64,000 bases of DNA from Azophilus sp963663395 (GCA_963663395.1 OY760226.1:744001-808000); one strand, 5' to 3'; positions 52,014 to 61,624 are shown, numbered from the stretch's first letter. Program-made: numbers and translations. The notes: a model not told the origin generated them from the sequence alone.

Positions 52014-52580
52014 TCAGTGCGGCGCCTTCCCATCCGGCGGCCAGGCATCGACACCTTCTTCCAGGGGCACGGCCAGGCTCTGCAGCAGTTGCGAGAACAT
52101 GATCCAGTTGCCGATGGCGACCACCAGTTCGACGCGCTCGGCTTCGGTTGCAAGGTGTTCGCAGCAGGCGGACCAGGTTTCGGGCCGAATGGACCCGTGC
52201 TCGAGCGTATCGTCCGTTGCCTGCAGCACCGCCCTGTCCGCATCGCCCAAGGCCTTCGATACCCGCCAGTCGCGCACCGCGAGCAGGTCTTCCGCGGGGA
52301 TGTCCATGCGCCGCGCTATTCGCCAGTGCTGGGTCCACTCGTACACCGACCCGGTCTGCCAGGCGATGCGCATGATCAGGAGTTCCCGCAGCCGCCCGTC
52401 GAGCGAATTGCCGGTGAACAGCAGCGTCGTGACGCTGTTCGCGAGCTCCTTGGCGACGGGTTCGTTCTGCAGCAGAATCCGGAAAACCGACAGTTCTGCG
52501 AACTGTGCGTTCAGGCCCAGAGTTTCGGCTTTCTGCGCCGCTTCTTCCACGGGGAGCAAGGGGATACGGGACTCTGACAT
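52014..52580 (-). CDS. Carboxymuconolactone decarboxylase/AhpD-like protein
   Basis: A 188-residue all-helical protein of the CMD/AhpD family: LRELLIMRIAWQTGSVYEWTQHWRIAR holds the conserved helix with Glu and His, though the usual Cys-x2-Cys redox pair of AhpD is missing. This points to a CMD-type non-peroxidase role, perhaps ring-lactone or related metabolism. It lies between the DUF3604 remnant and gdhA. Confidence 0.82.
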   Translation of the reverse strand: MSESRIPLLPVEEAAQKAETLGLNAQFAELSVFRILLQNEPVAKELANSVTTLLFTGNSLDGRLRELLIMRIAWQTGSVYEWTQHWRIARRMDIPAEDLLAVRDWRVSKALGDADRAVLQATDDTLEHGSIRPETWSACCEHLATEAERVELVVAIGNWIMFSQLLQSLAVPLEEGVDAWPPDGKAPH

Positions 52581-52633
52581 CGTTTGGCGATCTCCAGGGG
52601 GTACCCGGGCATTATATTGAGTTCTAGTCGGGC

Positions 52634-53995
52634 TCAGATGATCCCGTAGGCGAGCATCGCATCGGCGACTTTCAGGAATCCGCCGATATTGGCGCCCTTG
52701 ACGTAGTTCACGTGGCCGTTCTCGGAGCCGTGGCGTACGCAGGTCTCGTGGATGTCGTGCATGATGGTCTGCAGGCGCGAGTCCACCTCGTGGGCGTTCC
52801 AGGACAGGCGCTGGGCGTTCTGGCTCTGCTCCAGGCCCGAGACCGCCACGCCGCCGGCATTGGCGGCCTTGGCGGGCCCGTAAAGGATGCCGGCATCGAC
52901 GAAGGCGCGGGCGCCGTCCAGGTCCGTCGGCATGTTGGCGCCTTCGCAGACGGCCAGCACGCCATTGTTCAGCAGTACCCTCGCTTCGTCGCTGTTGATT
53001 TCGTTCTGGGTGGCGCAGGGCATGGCGATGTCCACGGGCACGGCCCAGGGGCGCTCGCCCGGATGAAAGTTGATGTTCCTAAAGCGTTCGGCAGCTTCCG
53101 AGATGCGGCCGCGCCTGACTTCCTTGAGATCGCGGATGAACTCCAGGACATCGCGGTCCAGGCCTCCGTCTATGTGGATGAAGCCCGAGGAATCGGACAT
53201 GGTCAAAACCCTGGCCCCGTGGGTGATGGACTTCTGGGCCGCGTAGATCGCCACGTTGCCGGAACCCGAGATGGCGACGGATTTTCCCTTCATGCCGTCG
53301 CCGATTCGATTGAGCATGTTCTCGCAAAAATAGACGCAGCCGAATCCCGTGGCTTCGGTGCGGATCAGGCTGCCCCCGAAATTCAGGCCCTTGCCGGTCA
53401 TGATGCCGGCGTAGCGGTTCTCCAGGCGCAGGTACTGGCCGAACAGGTGGCTGATTTCCCGGGCGCCGACACCAATATCGCCGGCAGGGACATCGGTGTC
53501 CTCGCCGATGTGGCGGTGCAGTTCGATCATCAGCGACTTGCAGAACCGTTCCACCTCACGGTCGCTCTTGCCCCGGGGATTGAAATTGGAGCCGCCCTTG
53601 CCGCCCCCCATGGGCAGCCCGGTCAGGCTGTTCTTGAAGACCTGTTCGAAGCCGAGAAACTTCAGGACGCTCAGGGTCACCGAAGGATGAAAGCGCAGGC
53701 CGCCCTTGTAGGGGCCGATGCAGTTGTTGAACTGCACCCGCCAGGCCCGGTTGACGCGTACGTTGTGGGCGTCGTCCTCCCAGCACACCCGGAAGATGAC
53801 GATGCGATCGGGTTCCGTGAGGCGCTCGAGAATCCTGGCCTCCCGGTATTCCGGGTGTTCCAGCACGTAGGGCATCAGGGTCTCGACCACCTCGCGCACC
53901 GCCTGGTGAAACTCGTTTTCACCGGGGTTGCGGCGGATCAGTCCGCGCATGAAGCGGTCGATTTCGTCCATGGGTGCCGGGTTGCTGCCTGTCAT
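52634..53995 (-). CDS. gdhA: NADP-type glutamate dehydrogenase
   Basis: A 453-residue enzyme for reductive amination of 2-oxoglutarate. It has KGGLRFHPSVTLSVLKFLGF, MGGGKGGSNFNPRGKSD with the active-site lysine region, and VAISGSGNVAIYAAQK for dinucleotide binding. The size and RVNRAWRVQFNNCIGPYKGG match the hexameric NADP class. The ATG at 53995 is chosen because the TTG at 54022 lacks family similarity. Confidence 0.95.
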   Translation of the reverse strand: MTGSNPAPMDEIDRFMRGLIRRNPGENEFHQAVREVVETLMPYVLEHPEYREARILERLTEPDRIVIFRVCWEDDAHNVRVNRAWRVQFNNCIGPYKGGLRFHPSVTLSVLKFLGFEQVFKNSLTGLPMGGGKGGSNFNPRGKSDREVERFCKSLMIELHRHIGEDTDVPAGDIGVGAREISHLFGQYLRLENRYAGIMTGKGLNFGGSLIRTEATGFGCVYFCENMLNRIGDGMKGKSVAISGSGNVAIYAAQKSITHGARVLTMSDSSGFIHIDGGLDRDVLEFIRDLKEVRRGRISEAAERFRNINFHPGERPWAVPVDIAMPCATQNEINSDEARVLLNNGVLAVCEGANMPTDLDGARAFVDAGILYGPAKAANAGGVAVSGLEQSQNAQRLSWNAHEVDSRLQTIMHDIHETCVRHGSENGHVNYVKGANIGGFLKVADAMLAYGII

Positions 53996-54100
53996 GATCC
54001 GGTGGCCGGGCGTCGGTTTCAATTCTAAGGGAATAAAGGGTTCCTGTTACGATATCTTAGACCCGCCACCGGACCGCGGGTTCGACGCTCGCGGTAAACC

Positions 54101-54124
54101 GCAGAACCGCAGAACCGCAGAACC
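54101..54124. repeat. Three tandem GCAGAACC units
   Basis: An 8-bp unit repeated three times in the gap between paaK and gdhA. It is probably slippage-derived and has no clear function. Confidence 0.6.
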
Positions 54125-54177
54125 GGGATTCCGCGGCTTCGAGCAACGTCGAGCGGAATGCGCCGGGCCGGGAAGCC

Positions 54178-55473
54178 TCAGCGCCGGTCGACGATGCGCT
54201 TCGCCTTGCCTTCCGAGCGGGGAATGCCGCCGGCGTCGTGCACCCGGATCCCTGCCGAGATGCCGATATAGGACTTGATGCGCTGGCCGAGTGATGTTGC
54301 CGCGGATTCCCGTTGCGCGTCCCCGGCGCCGCTCGACAGCTCGACGTTGACCGTCAGCGCATCCAGGTGCCCCTGCTTTTCGACTTCGATGAAGTAGTGG
54401 GGCGCCAGGGATTCGATGGCCAGTAGCTGTTCCTCGATCTGTGAGGGGAAGACGTTGACGCCGCGGATGATCAGCATGTCGTCGCTGCGCCCGGTGATCC
54501 TGTCCATGCGGCGCATGGTGCGCGCGGTGCCGGGCAAGAGCCGGGTCAGGTCCCGGGTGCGGTAGCGGATCACGGGCATGGCCTGCTTGGTGAGCGAGGT
54601 GAACACCAGTTCGCCTTCCTCGCCGTCGGGCAGCACCTCTCCGGTTTTCGGATCGATGACCTCCGGGTAGAAGTGGTCTTCCCAAACGGTCGGACCGTCC
54701 TTGCTCTCGACGCATTCCTGGGCGACGCCCGGGCCGATCACCTCCGAGAGACCGTAGATGTCCACCGCGTCGATGCCGGTGCGGCGTTCCAGTTCCCGGC
54801 GCATGGCTTCGGTCCAGGGTTCGGCGCCGAAGATGCCGGCGCGAAGCGCGAGTTCAGCGGGGTCGACCCCCTGCCGGTCCATTTCATCGGCTATGTTCAG
54901 CATGTACGACGGCGTGACCATGATGATGTCGGGGTCGAAGTCGCGGATGAGCTGCACCTGTTTCTCGGTCTGCCCGCCGGACATGGGAACGACGGTACAG
55001 CCGAGCCGCTCCGCGCCGTAGTGGGCGCCGAGCCCGCCGGTGAAGAGCCCGTAGCCGTAGGCGACGTGTACCATGTCGCCGGCCTGGCCACCTGCGGCGC
55101 GGATGGAGCGTGCCGCCACATCCGACCACATCTCGATGTCTTCGGCGGTATAGCCCACCACCGTGGGCTGGCCGGTGGTGCCGCTGGAAGCGTGGATACG
55201 GATGATCCTGTCCATGGGTACCGCGAACATGCCGAAGGGGTAGTTGTCGCGCAGGTCCGCCTTGGCTGTCGTCGGAAAGCCCGCAAGGTCGTCGAGGCTT
55301 TTCAGGTCTTCGGGGCGAACGTCGGCAGCATCGAATTTTGCCCTGTAGACCGGCGAATTCTCATGGGCATGCCGCAGCGTACGTTGCAGCCGTTCGAGCT
55401 GCAGGCTCTGCAACTCGTCCAGGCTCGCCTTTTCGATCGGGTGTAATGGGTCGAGACAGAACTGCTTTTTCAT
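54178..55473 (-). CDS. paaK: Phenylacetate-CoA ligase
   Basis: A 431-residue adenylate-forming ligase of PaaK size. The ATP-binding motif is IHASSGTTGQPTVVGYT (about residue 89), then SEVIGPGVAQEC and RTRDLTRLLPG, with a C-terminal lysine in GKAKRIVDRR. It activates phenylacetate or a similar aryl acid to CoA thioester. AAGGACGAAAC precedes the ATG at 55473. No paaABCDE ring-oxygenase genes are in the window, so phenylacetate as substrate is not proven. Confidence 0.93.
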   Translation of the reverse strand: MKKQFCLDPLHPIEKASLDELQSLQLERLQRTLRHAHENSPVYRAKFDAADVRPEDLKSLDDLAGFPTTAKADLRDNYPFGMFAVPMDRIIRIHASSGTTGQPTVVGYTAEDIEMWSDVAARSIRAAGGQAGDMVHVAYGYGLFTGGLGAHYGAERLGCTVVPMSGGQTEKQVQLIRDFDPDIIMVTPSYMLNIADEMDRQGVDPAELALRAGIFGAEPWTEAMRRELERRTGIDAVDIYGLSEVIGPGVAQECVESKDGPTVWEDHFYPEVIDPKTGEVLPDGEEGELVFTSLTKQAMPVIRYRTRDLTRLLPGTARTMRRMDRITGRSDDMLIIRGVNVFPSQIEEQLLAIESLAPHYFIEVEKQGHLDALTVNVELSSGAGDAQRESAATSLGQRIKSYIGISAGIRVHDAGGIPRSEGKAKRIVDRR

Positions 55474-55767
55474 GTTTCGTCCTTGGTTGGGCTGCTCCGG
55501 GCCGGTGCCGGCGGCAATTGGCCGCGTTGTTCTCAATCAGACCGTGGTTCCTGGTCGGGGTTCCGGCCCGGATTATTTCGCCTGCGGGCCCCCATTTCCA
55601 TGTAGATCGCAAGGGTTCGTCGGCAGCCCGGGACCGCCGGCAGCCGGGATGGCGGGATCCATTACATCAACGGCGGTCAGTGCTTGTGTTTGCCGCCAAA
55701 CTGCGCACTATGGCGAATCTGGGTTTGCGGACATCGAGTGGAGAAAAACACCCTGGAATCAATACAG

Positions 55768-57852
55768 ATGGCTGCACGACCGGACATTCTCTACAGCGCC
55801 TGCCCCCACGACTGCCCGTCCACCTGCGCGCTGGAAGTGGAACGGCTGGATGAGCGGACCATCGGCAAGGTGCGCGGCGCCCGCGACAACACCTATACCG
55901 CCGGCGTCATCTGCAGCAAGGTCGCCCGCTACGCCGAGCGGATTCACCATCCGGAACGCCTGACAACGCCCCTGCGCCGCACCGGCGAAAAGGGCGACCG
56001 CAACGGTTTCCAGCCGGTGTCCTGGGACGACGCGCTCGACATCGTGGCCGAATCCCTGCTTGCCGCGGAGCAACGGTTCGGGTCCGAGACGGTCTGGCCC
56101 TACTACTACGCGGGCACGATGGGCCTGGTCATGCGCGATGGCATCAACCGCCTGCGTCACGTCAAGCGGTACTCGGGCCAGCACTCGACCATCTGCGTCA
56201 CCCTGGCGTGGAACGGCTTCATTGCGGGTACCGGAAAACTCGCTGGCAGCGACCCCCGGGAAATGGCGAAGTCGGACCTGGTGGTGATCTGGGGCACCAA
56301 CGCCGCGGCCACGCAGATCAACGTGATGACCCACGCCCTGGAGGCGAGGCGGCGGCGCAAGGCGCCGATCGTGGTGATCGATACCTATCGCAACGCAACC
56401 GCGAAGCAGGCGGACCTGTTCGTTTGCGTGCGGCCGGGAACCGACGGCGCGCTGGCCTGCGCGGTAATGCACGTGCTGTTTCGCGACGGGCATGCCAATC
56501 GGGAGTATCTCGAGCGCTACACCGATTGCCCCGGCGAACTCGAGCGGCACCTTGCCTATCGGACGCCGGAGTGGGCGTCCACCATCACCGGCGTTCCCGT
56601 CGAGACCATCGAGACACTTGCTCGCCTGATCGGCGCCACCCCGCGCACCTACCTGCGCCTCGGTTACGGCTTTTCCCGCCAGCGCAACGGTGCCGTGAAC
56701 ATGCACGCCGCACTTTCCATCGCCGCGGTGACCGGCGCCTGGCTGCACGAAGGCGGTGGCGCCTTTCACAACAACGGCGCGATCTTTCACTGGGACAAGA
56801 CACTGATCGAGGGGCTCGATGCCGTCGACCGCTCGATTCGAATTCTCGATCAGTCGCGCATCGGGCCGGTACTCGACGGCGATGCCCGCGATATCGGCGA
56901 CGGGCCGGCGGTCACCGCGCTCTTCATCCAGAACACGAACCCGATGATGGTGGCGCCGGAACACGAGCGGGTGCGCCGGGGATTTGCCCGGGACGACCTC
57001 TTCGTGTGCGTGCACGAGCAGTTCATGACCGAAACCGCGGCCATGGCAGACGTCGTGCTGCCGGCGACGATGTTTCTGGAGCACGACGATCTGTACCAGG
57101 GCGGTGGGCATCAGCACATCGTGATGGGGCCGAAGGTTGTCGAAGCGCCGGGCGAATGCCGCTCCAACCACGAGGTGATCTGCGCGCTGGCCCGGCGGCT
57201 TGACGCCCGGCACCCGGGGTTCGGGATGAGCGCCCGGGAACTCGTAGACCACACCCTGCGTACGTCGGGATGGGGCGGCATCGACCGGCTGGAGCGGGAA
57301 CGCTGGATCGACTGCCAGCCGGACTTCGACGAGGCGCACTACACCGACGGGTTCGCGCACCCTGACGGCCGTTTCCGCTTTGCGCCGGACTGGAAGGCGT
57401 TCAGGCCGGCGGGATTCGTCGATGAGGCGGCCGTTTCCTCAATGCCGCGGCTACCCGATCACTGGAACGTCATCGAGGAAGCGACTGCCGAGATGCCATT
57501 CCGGCTGGTTACCGCCCCGGCGCGGCACTACCTAAACTCGACCTTCACGCAGATGCCCACCTCCGTCCGGCGACAACGCCGCCCCAGCGTCATGATGCAC
57601 CCGGAGGATATTGCTGAACTCGGTGTGCGGGACGGTGCCCGGGTGCGGCTCGGCAACGACCGGGGCAGCCTGCTCGTTCCCGTGCACGCGTTCGACGGCG
57701 TGCAGCGGGGCGTGGTCATCGTCGAGAGCATCTGGCCCAACGAGGCCTTCGAGGAGGGCAAGGGCATCAATGTGCTGACGGGCGCGGACGCCGCCGCACC
57801 GGTGGGCGGCGCCCCTTTTCACGACAACCGGATCTGGATTCGGGCTGCCTGA
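55768..57852 (+). CDS. Molybdopterin-dependent oxidoreductase
   Basis: A 694-residue member of the DMSO-reductase/formate-dehydrogenase family. The N-terminal [4Fe-4S] ligands are CPHDCPSTC and ICSK, followed by molybdopterin-binding parts DLVVIWGTNAAAT, VLPATMFLEHDD and the C-terminal MoCo-binding domain (LNSTFTQMPT, VRLGNDRGSLLVPV). No twin-arginine signal is present, so the enzyme is cytoplasmic. There is no adjacent partner subunit or chaperone, so it is probably a stand-alone enzyme acting with a soluble electron carrier; its substrate is unknown. Confidence 0.9.
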   Translation: MAARPDILYSACPHDCPSTCALEVERLDERTIGKVRGARDNTYTAGVICSKVARYAERIHHPERLTTPLRRTGEKGDRNGFQPVSWDDALDIVAESLLAAEQRFGSETVWPYYYAGTMGLVMRDGINRLRHVKRYSGQHSTICVTLAWNGFIAGTGKLAGSDPREMAKSDLVVIWGTNAAATQINVMTHALEARRRRKAPIVVIDTYRNATAKQADLFVCVRPGTDGALACAVMHVLFRDGHANREYLERYTDCPGELERHLAYRTPEWASTITGVPVETIETLARLIGATPRTYLRLGYGFSRQRNGAVNMHAALSIAAVTGAWLHEGGGAFHNNGAIFHWDKTLIEGLDAVDRSIRILDQSRIGPVLDGDARDIGDGPAVTALFIQNTNPMMVAPEHERVRRGFARDDLFVCVHEQFMTETAAMADVVLPATMFLEHDDLYQGGGHQHIVMGPKVVEAPGECRSNHEVICALARRLDARHPGFGMSARELVDHTLRTSGWGGIDRLERERWIDCQPDFDEAHYTDGFAHPDGRFRFAPDWKAFRPAGFVDEAAVSSMPRLPDHWNVIEEATAEMPFRLVTAPARHYLNSTFTQMPTSVRRQRRPSVMMHPEDIAELGVRDGARVRLGNDRGSLLVPVHAFDGVQRGVVIVESIWPNEAFEEGKGINVLTGADAAAPVGGAPFHDNRIWIRAA

Positions 57853-57895
57853 TATCTCCGGTCGGCCGTCGTCTGAATGTGGTGGGCCGGCGGTC

Positions 57896-58720
57896 TCATA
57901 TCCATGTCCCGATTGCCTGTCCGACCTTCACGGACTTGCCGGGCTCGAGTGAATCGAGGCGGGCGGACCGGGCCGGGGTACAGAGGATCACGGTCGACCC
58001 CAGTTGGAATCGCCCGAGTTCGTCGCCCGTGGACAAGACCTGGTTGGGGCGCTGCGTTTCCGTGGCGAGGCAGGGAGAGACTGGCCCGGCCCATGGCGTG
58101 ACTATGCTGCCGACGATCAGCGCGCCGACCAGCACGATCAGCAAGTCTCCGTGGGGTGTGGCCAGGCGGCAAACCAGGCGCTCGTTGCGGCAGAAAAGGC
58201 CCGGCACGGAGGCTTCCGTGGCGGCGTTGACCGAATAGAGCGCACCGGGGATCGCTTGTGCATCCGTCAATGCGCCGGCACAGGGCGTGTGCACGCGGTG
58301 GTAGTTGTGCGGCGCCAGGTAGACGGTGACGAAGCTGCCGCCGTCGAATCCATCGCCCGGTTGCCCCGCCAGTGAGTCGAGGGAGTAGCGAACGCCCTTG
58401 GCCTGCAAGAGCGTGCCCGCCTCGATCTGCCCGCTCTGGCTGACGGTGCCGTCGGCGGGACAGGCGATAGCCCGGTCGTCCGCGGGGAAGGGGCGTGCGC
58501 CCGGTTTAAGCGCCCTTGTGAAGAAATCGTTGAACGAGCGGTAGTCGGCGCGGTGCGGCCGGTCGGCTTCGGAGAGGTCCACGTCATACAAGGCGCTGAA
58601 GATGCGGATAAACGTATCCTTGATCCAGGCCGTCTCGGATGCCGCGAGCCTGCCCATCCACCTTGTCAACGCGTGCTGCGGCAACAGGCGCTGGACGGCC
58701 GCAAAGAGTCTGGCGGGCAT
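57896..58720 (-). CDS. psd: Phosphatidylserine decarboxylase proenzyme
   Basis: A 274-residue proenzyme that makes phosphatidylethanolamine. The self-cleavage LGST motif (FQLGSTVIL) has Ser at about residue 242, which becomes the pyruvoyl group. DYRSFNDFFTRALKPGARP, CPADGTVSQ and YLAPHNYHRVHTP are conserved. The protein associates with the inner membrane. It lies 22 bp downstream of the rhodanese gene on the same strand. Confidence 0.95.
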   Translation of the reverse strand: MPARLFAAVQRLLPQHALTRWMGRLAASETAWIKDTFIRIFSALYDVDLSEADRPHRADYRSFNDFFTRALKPGARPFPADDRAIACPADGTVSQSGQIEAGTLLQAKGVRYSLDSLAGQPGDGFDGGSFVTVYLAPHNYHRVHTPCAGALTDAQAIPGALYSVNAATEASVPGLFCRNERLVCRLATPHGDLLIVLVGALIVGSIVTPWAGPVSPCLATETQRPNQVLSTGDELGRFQLGSTVILCTPARSARLDSLEPGKSVKVGQAIGTWI

Positions 58721-58742
58721 GGGAGTTCAAATCCCCTGGTTG

Positions 58743-59588
58743 CTAGCCATCGAGGGTCACGGGCAGGTCGTCCCGGTTGCCCCATTCCGACCAGGAGCCG
58801 TGGTAAGCCTTGATGTTTGGATATCCCAGCAGCCGGCCGACCAGGTAGGAGAGCCCGGAGCGATGGTGGGTCTGGCAATGGGTAATGACGGATTTCTCGG
58901 GACCGATGCCGTGCCGGCTCAGGAGACCTTTGATGTCCCGCACCAGGCGCTGGCTGTCGAACGGGTTCTTGAGCGCCAGCCAGTCGACGTTGACGGCGCC
59001 CGGTATGTGCCCGGCACGCCGGGCCGCGCGCCGCATGCCGTTGAATTCCTCGGCCGAACGCACATCCAGGATGACCTGCCGCGGATCGCCGATCGCATTC
59101 AGCACATCGTCGGCTTCCGCGATTGGGGCGGTATCGATTTCCAGGCTGACCCGTGTCGGCTGCGGCGCCGTGCCCGGGCCGGTCTCGGCGCGACGGCCCG
59201 CGGCGATCCAGGCGTGGATGCCGCCGTTCAGGTATCCCCAGTTGCGGTGGCCGATCACATCGAGCGTCCACAGGAAACGGCCGGCCCAGCCGCCCCCCTC
59301 GTCGTCACAGGCGACGATGTCCAGGTCCGGCCGGTAACCGATGCGCGAGAAGAGCGCCGTCAACTGGTCCAGTCCGGGCAGGCGCCCGGTAGCCGGCGGA
59401 ATGCCGCAGACCAGTTCACGCGGTTCGACCAGCACGGCGCCGGGCACGTGGGCGGCCATGTAGCTGGCCGGTTCCGCCACCTGGACGATCAGGCCGGCCC
59501 TTTCAAGGTCCAGGTCGTCCGCTTCGATGAGTCCTGCCTGTTGGATGGGCTTACCTCGGATCCATGTCGTCCGACAGAATGTCGTCAA
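58743..59588 (-). CDS. Two-domain rhodanese sulfurtransferase
   Basis: About 281 residues in two rhodanese domains: the inactive N-terminal one (about 25-130) and a catalytic C-terminal one with DVRSAEEFNG and the active loop HCQTHHRSGL, whose Cys would carry persulfide. It transfers sulfane sulfur from thiosulfate or 3-mercaptopyruvate to cyanide or thiols. Start is uncertain: TTG at 59588 overlaps yacG by 38 bp; a later start is possible. Confidence 0.85.
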   Translation of the reverse strand: MTTFCRTTWIRGKPIQQAGLIEADDLDLERAGLIVQVAEPASYMAAHVPGAVLVEPRELVCGIPPATGRLPGLDQLTALFSRIGYRPDLDIVACDDEGGGWAGRFLWTLDVIGHRNWGYLNGGIHAWIAAGRRAETGPGTAPQPTRVSLEIDTAPIAEADDVLNAIGDPRQVILDVRSAEEFNGMRRAARRAGHIPGAVNVDWLALKNPFDSQRLVRDIKGLLSRHGIGPEKSVITHCQTHHRSGLSYLVGRLLGYPNIKAYHGSWSEWGNRDDLPVTLDG

Positions 59589-59745
59589 ACTGCCCGCCGG
59601 GAATCTTGTGGCTTTCGTTCGCCCAGGCGCCGAAGTCGATCAGCCGGCAGCGTTTCGAGCAGAACGGTCGGAACGGGTTGGACGGCGCCCACTTCACCGG
59701 CTTTTTGCAGGTCGGACAGGGCAGGATGCGTGGTGTGTCGGACAT
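59551..59745 (-). CDS. yacG: DNA gyrase inhibitor YacG
   Basis: A 64-residue zinc protein with the four-Cys site CPTCKKPVKW and PFCSKRCRLIDFGAWAN, which is diagnostic for YacG. It binds GyrB and limits supercoiling. Its 3' end overlaps the rhodanese start region, so the two are probably cotranscribed with psd. Many bacteria place yacG beside coaE; that gene is absent here. Confidence 0.92.
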   Translation of the reverse strand: MSDTPRILPCPTCKKPVKWAPSNPFRPFCSKRCRLIDFGAWANESHKIPGGQFDDILSDDMDPR

Positions 59746-60088
59746 GGGGATCGTTCGAACTGCCTTGGTACCGTCAACTCCAATCTCAACGACCGGAGGA
59801 TAACTCTATTGCGGGCGAAGGGGCACCGCGCGTACGCCGGCACTGTGGATTCGGCCATCCCGTCGGGTACCTGAATGCTTCGAATCGGCACACTGCCGCA
59901 AATCCGGGAGCCTGAGTCCCGGCGATCGGCGCCTGCTACAGGCGATCGGCGCCTGATATAGTTGCGGGCGCTTTTTCCGCGCTGCGGGCATTGCGAGGAA
60001 CCGGGTCAATTGCCTGAATCACAATGACGACACGTCTGGTAACGAGAGTCCTGCCGAACGGTTCGGGCCAGGATGCAGGTCGGCCGGC

Positions 60089-60943
60089 ATGACGGATTTC
60101 CTGCGCTGGCGCATTGGCGAGGTGACCGTGACCCGGGTGGTTGAGCTGACCTCGACGACCATCGGTGGCCACATTCTCCCGCAGGCGCCTGCCGACCTCG
60201 TTCAGTCCCTGCCCTGGCTCAAGCCCTTCACCGACGACAACAGGCTGCTGATGTCGTTTCACAGCCTGGTGATCCAGCGTGGCGACGAGACGATCGTCGT
60301 CGATACCTGCATTGGCAACGACAAGGAGCGGAGCTACCCCCGCTGGAACCGGATGCAGAGCGGCTTTCTCACCGATTTCGCGACAGCCGGCTTCGATTTG
60401 GATGCGGTCGGTACTGTGCTCTGCACCCACATGCACGTTGATCATGTGGGCTGGAGCACGCGGCTGGTCGACGACCGCTGGCAACCGACGTTCCAGACAG
60501 CACGCTACCTGTACGCCGAAGAAGAGCTGGCGCACTGGCGCGAACACGATCAGGGCGAAAGGTACGGCCCGGTCATGACTGACTCCGTGGAACCCGTGTT
60601 CGACGCCGGGCTCGCCCACCTCGTGGCCACGGACCACCGGGTCAGCGCCGAAGTGCGCCTCGAACCGACGCCGGGCCACACGCCCGGGCATGTCAGCGTG
60701 CATATCACATCCCGGGGCGAAGAAGCCGTAATTACAGGCGACCTGATGCACCACCCTTGCCAGACCGCGCATCCCGACTGGTCGAGTACCGCTGACGTGG
60801 ATGCAGCCCTCGCCGCCCGCACGCGCAGGGCATTCCTCGAGCGCTACGCCGACCGGCCCGTGCTGGTCATCGGAACCCATTTCGCCGGGCCGACAGCGGG
60901 CAGAATAGTGCGCGACGGCGACGCTTACAGGCTGGACTGCTAG
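60089..60943 (+). CDS. MBL-fold metallo-hydrolase
   Basis: A 284-residue metallo-beta-lactamase-fold hydrolase. The binuclear zinc site has CTHMHVDHVGW (motif HxHxDH), then TPGHTPGHVSVHI and ITGDLMHHPCQ for further ligands, and VLVIGTHF near the end. The substrate is unknown; related proteins hydrolyse lactones or act as general esterases. It is followed by repeat family A, copy 4. Confidence 0.9.
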   Translation: MTDFLRWRIGEVTVTRVVELTSTTIGGHILPQAPADLVQSLPWLKPFTDDNRLLMSFHSLVIQRGDETIVVDTCIGNDKERSYPRWNRMQSGFLTDFATAGFDLDAVGTVLCTHMHVDHVGWSTRLVDDRWQPTFQTARYLYAEEELAHWREHDQGERYGPVMTDSVEPVFDAGLAHLVATDHRVSAEVRLEPTPGHTPGHVSVHITSRGEEAVITGDLMHHPCQTAHPDWSSTADVDAALAARTRRAFLERYADRPVLVIGTHFAGPTAGRIVRDGDAYRLDC

Positions 60944-61016
60944 ACCTCTTACTCGTAGACAAGGTGTCAGATGAGCCAAGTTCCCCCACGGTCACTTTTT
61001 TCTCGCCGGGCCGGGG
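60943..61016 (+). repeat. Dispersed repeat family A, copy 4
   Basis: Plus-strand copy between the MBL-fold gene and orn: GACCTCTTACTCGTAGACAA, then CAGATGAGCCAAGTTCCCCC and TCACTTTTTTCTCGCCGGGC. From its ATG it reads MSQVPPRSLFSRRAG. It touches the stop of the upstream gene and ends 22 bp before the orn ATG. Confidence 0.7.
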
Positions 61017-61038
61017 TATAGCCCCGTTGGGAAAAGCG

Positions 61039-61590
61039 ATGGCAACGGAAGCCCGACTGGTCTGGATGGACCTGGAGATGACCGGCCTGGATCCGGACCG
61101 TGACGTCATTATCGAAATCGCAACGATTGTCACGGACGATCAACTGGCCGTCGTTGCCGAAGGCCCGGCCATCGCCATCTCCCAACCGGCGGAGCGGCTC
61201 GCCGCCATGGACGAGTGGAATCGCAAGCACCATGGCGCCTCGGGCCTGATCGAAAAGGTGCGCGCGAGCCGGGTGACTGCCGGGGAGGCGGAAACGGCGA
61301 CGCTAGAGTTCCTCAGGCAGCATGTGGAAAAGAACGCATCGCCCCTGTGCGGCAATACCATTTGGCAGGACCGGCGGTTCCTGGCGCGATACATGCCTGC
61401 CCTGGAAGGCTTTTTCCACTACCGGAACATCGACGTCAGCAGCATCAAGGAACTGGCCAGGCGCTGGCGCCCCGACCTGGCCGCCGGCTTTTCCAAGAAG
61501 AACGAGCACACGGCGCTTGCGGATATCCGCGAGTCAATCGCCGAGTTGGCCTACTACCGCGAGCACTTTTTCAAACTGGGGCGAGCGTAG
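61039..61590 (+). CDS. orn: Oligoribonuclease
   Basis: A 183-residue DEDDh 3'-5' exonuclease that degrades nanoRNA, including pGpG. The first acidic pair is WMDLEMTGL (Asp11, Glu13), then CGNTIWQDRRFLARYMP, IDVSSIKELARRW and the HTALADIRESI motif with His and Asp. Length matches E. coli Orn (181). The ATG at 61039 is chosen; an upstream ATG at 60964 would add 25 residues derived from repeat A. Confidence 0.95.
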   Translation: MATEARLVWMDLEMTGLDPDRDVIIEIATIVTDDQLAVVAEGPAIAISQPAERLAAMDEWNRKHHGASGLIEKVRASRVTAGEAETATLEFLRQHVEKNASPLCGNTIWQDRRFLARYMPALEGFFHYRNIDVSSIKELARRWRPDLAAGFSKKNEHTALADIRESIAELAYYREHFFKLGRA

Positions 61591-61624
61591 CCGCCCGGCC
61601 CCGGGCCGCTCCGCCGCACAGGTC

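Noticed and set aside
54101..54124. Short GCAGAACC repeat as a regulatory array
   Set aside because: Only three units with no palindromic character and distant from both starts; simple slippage is sufficient.
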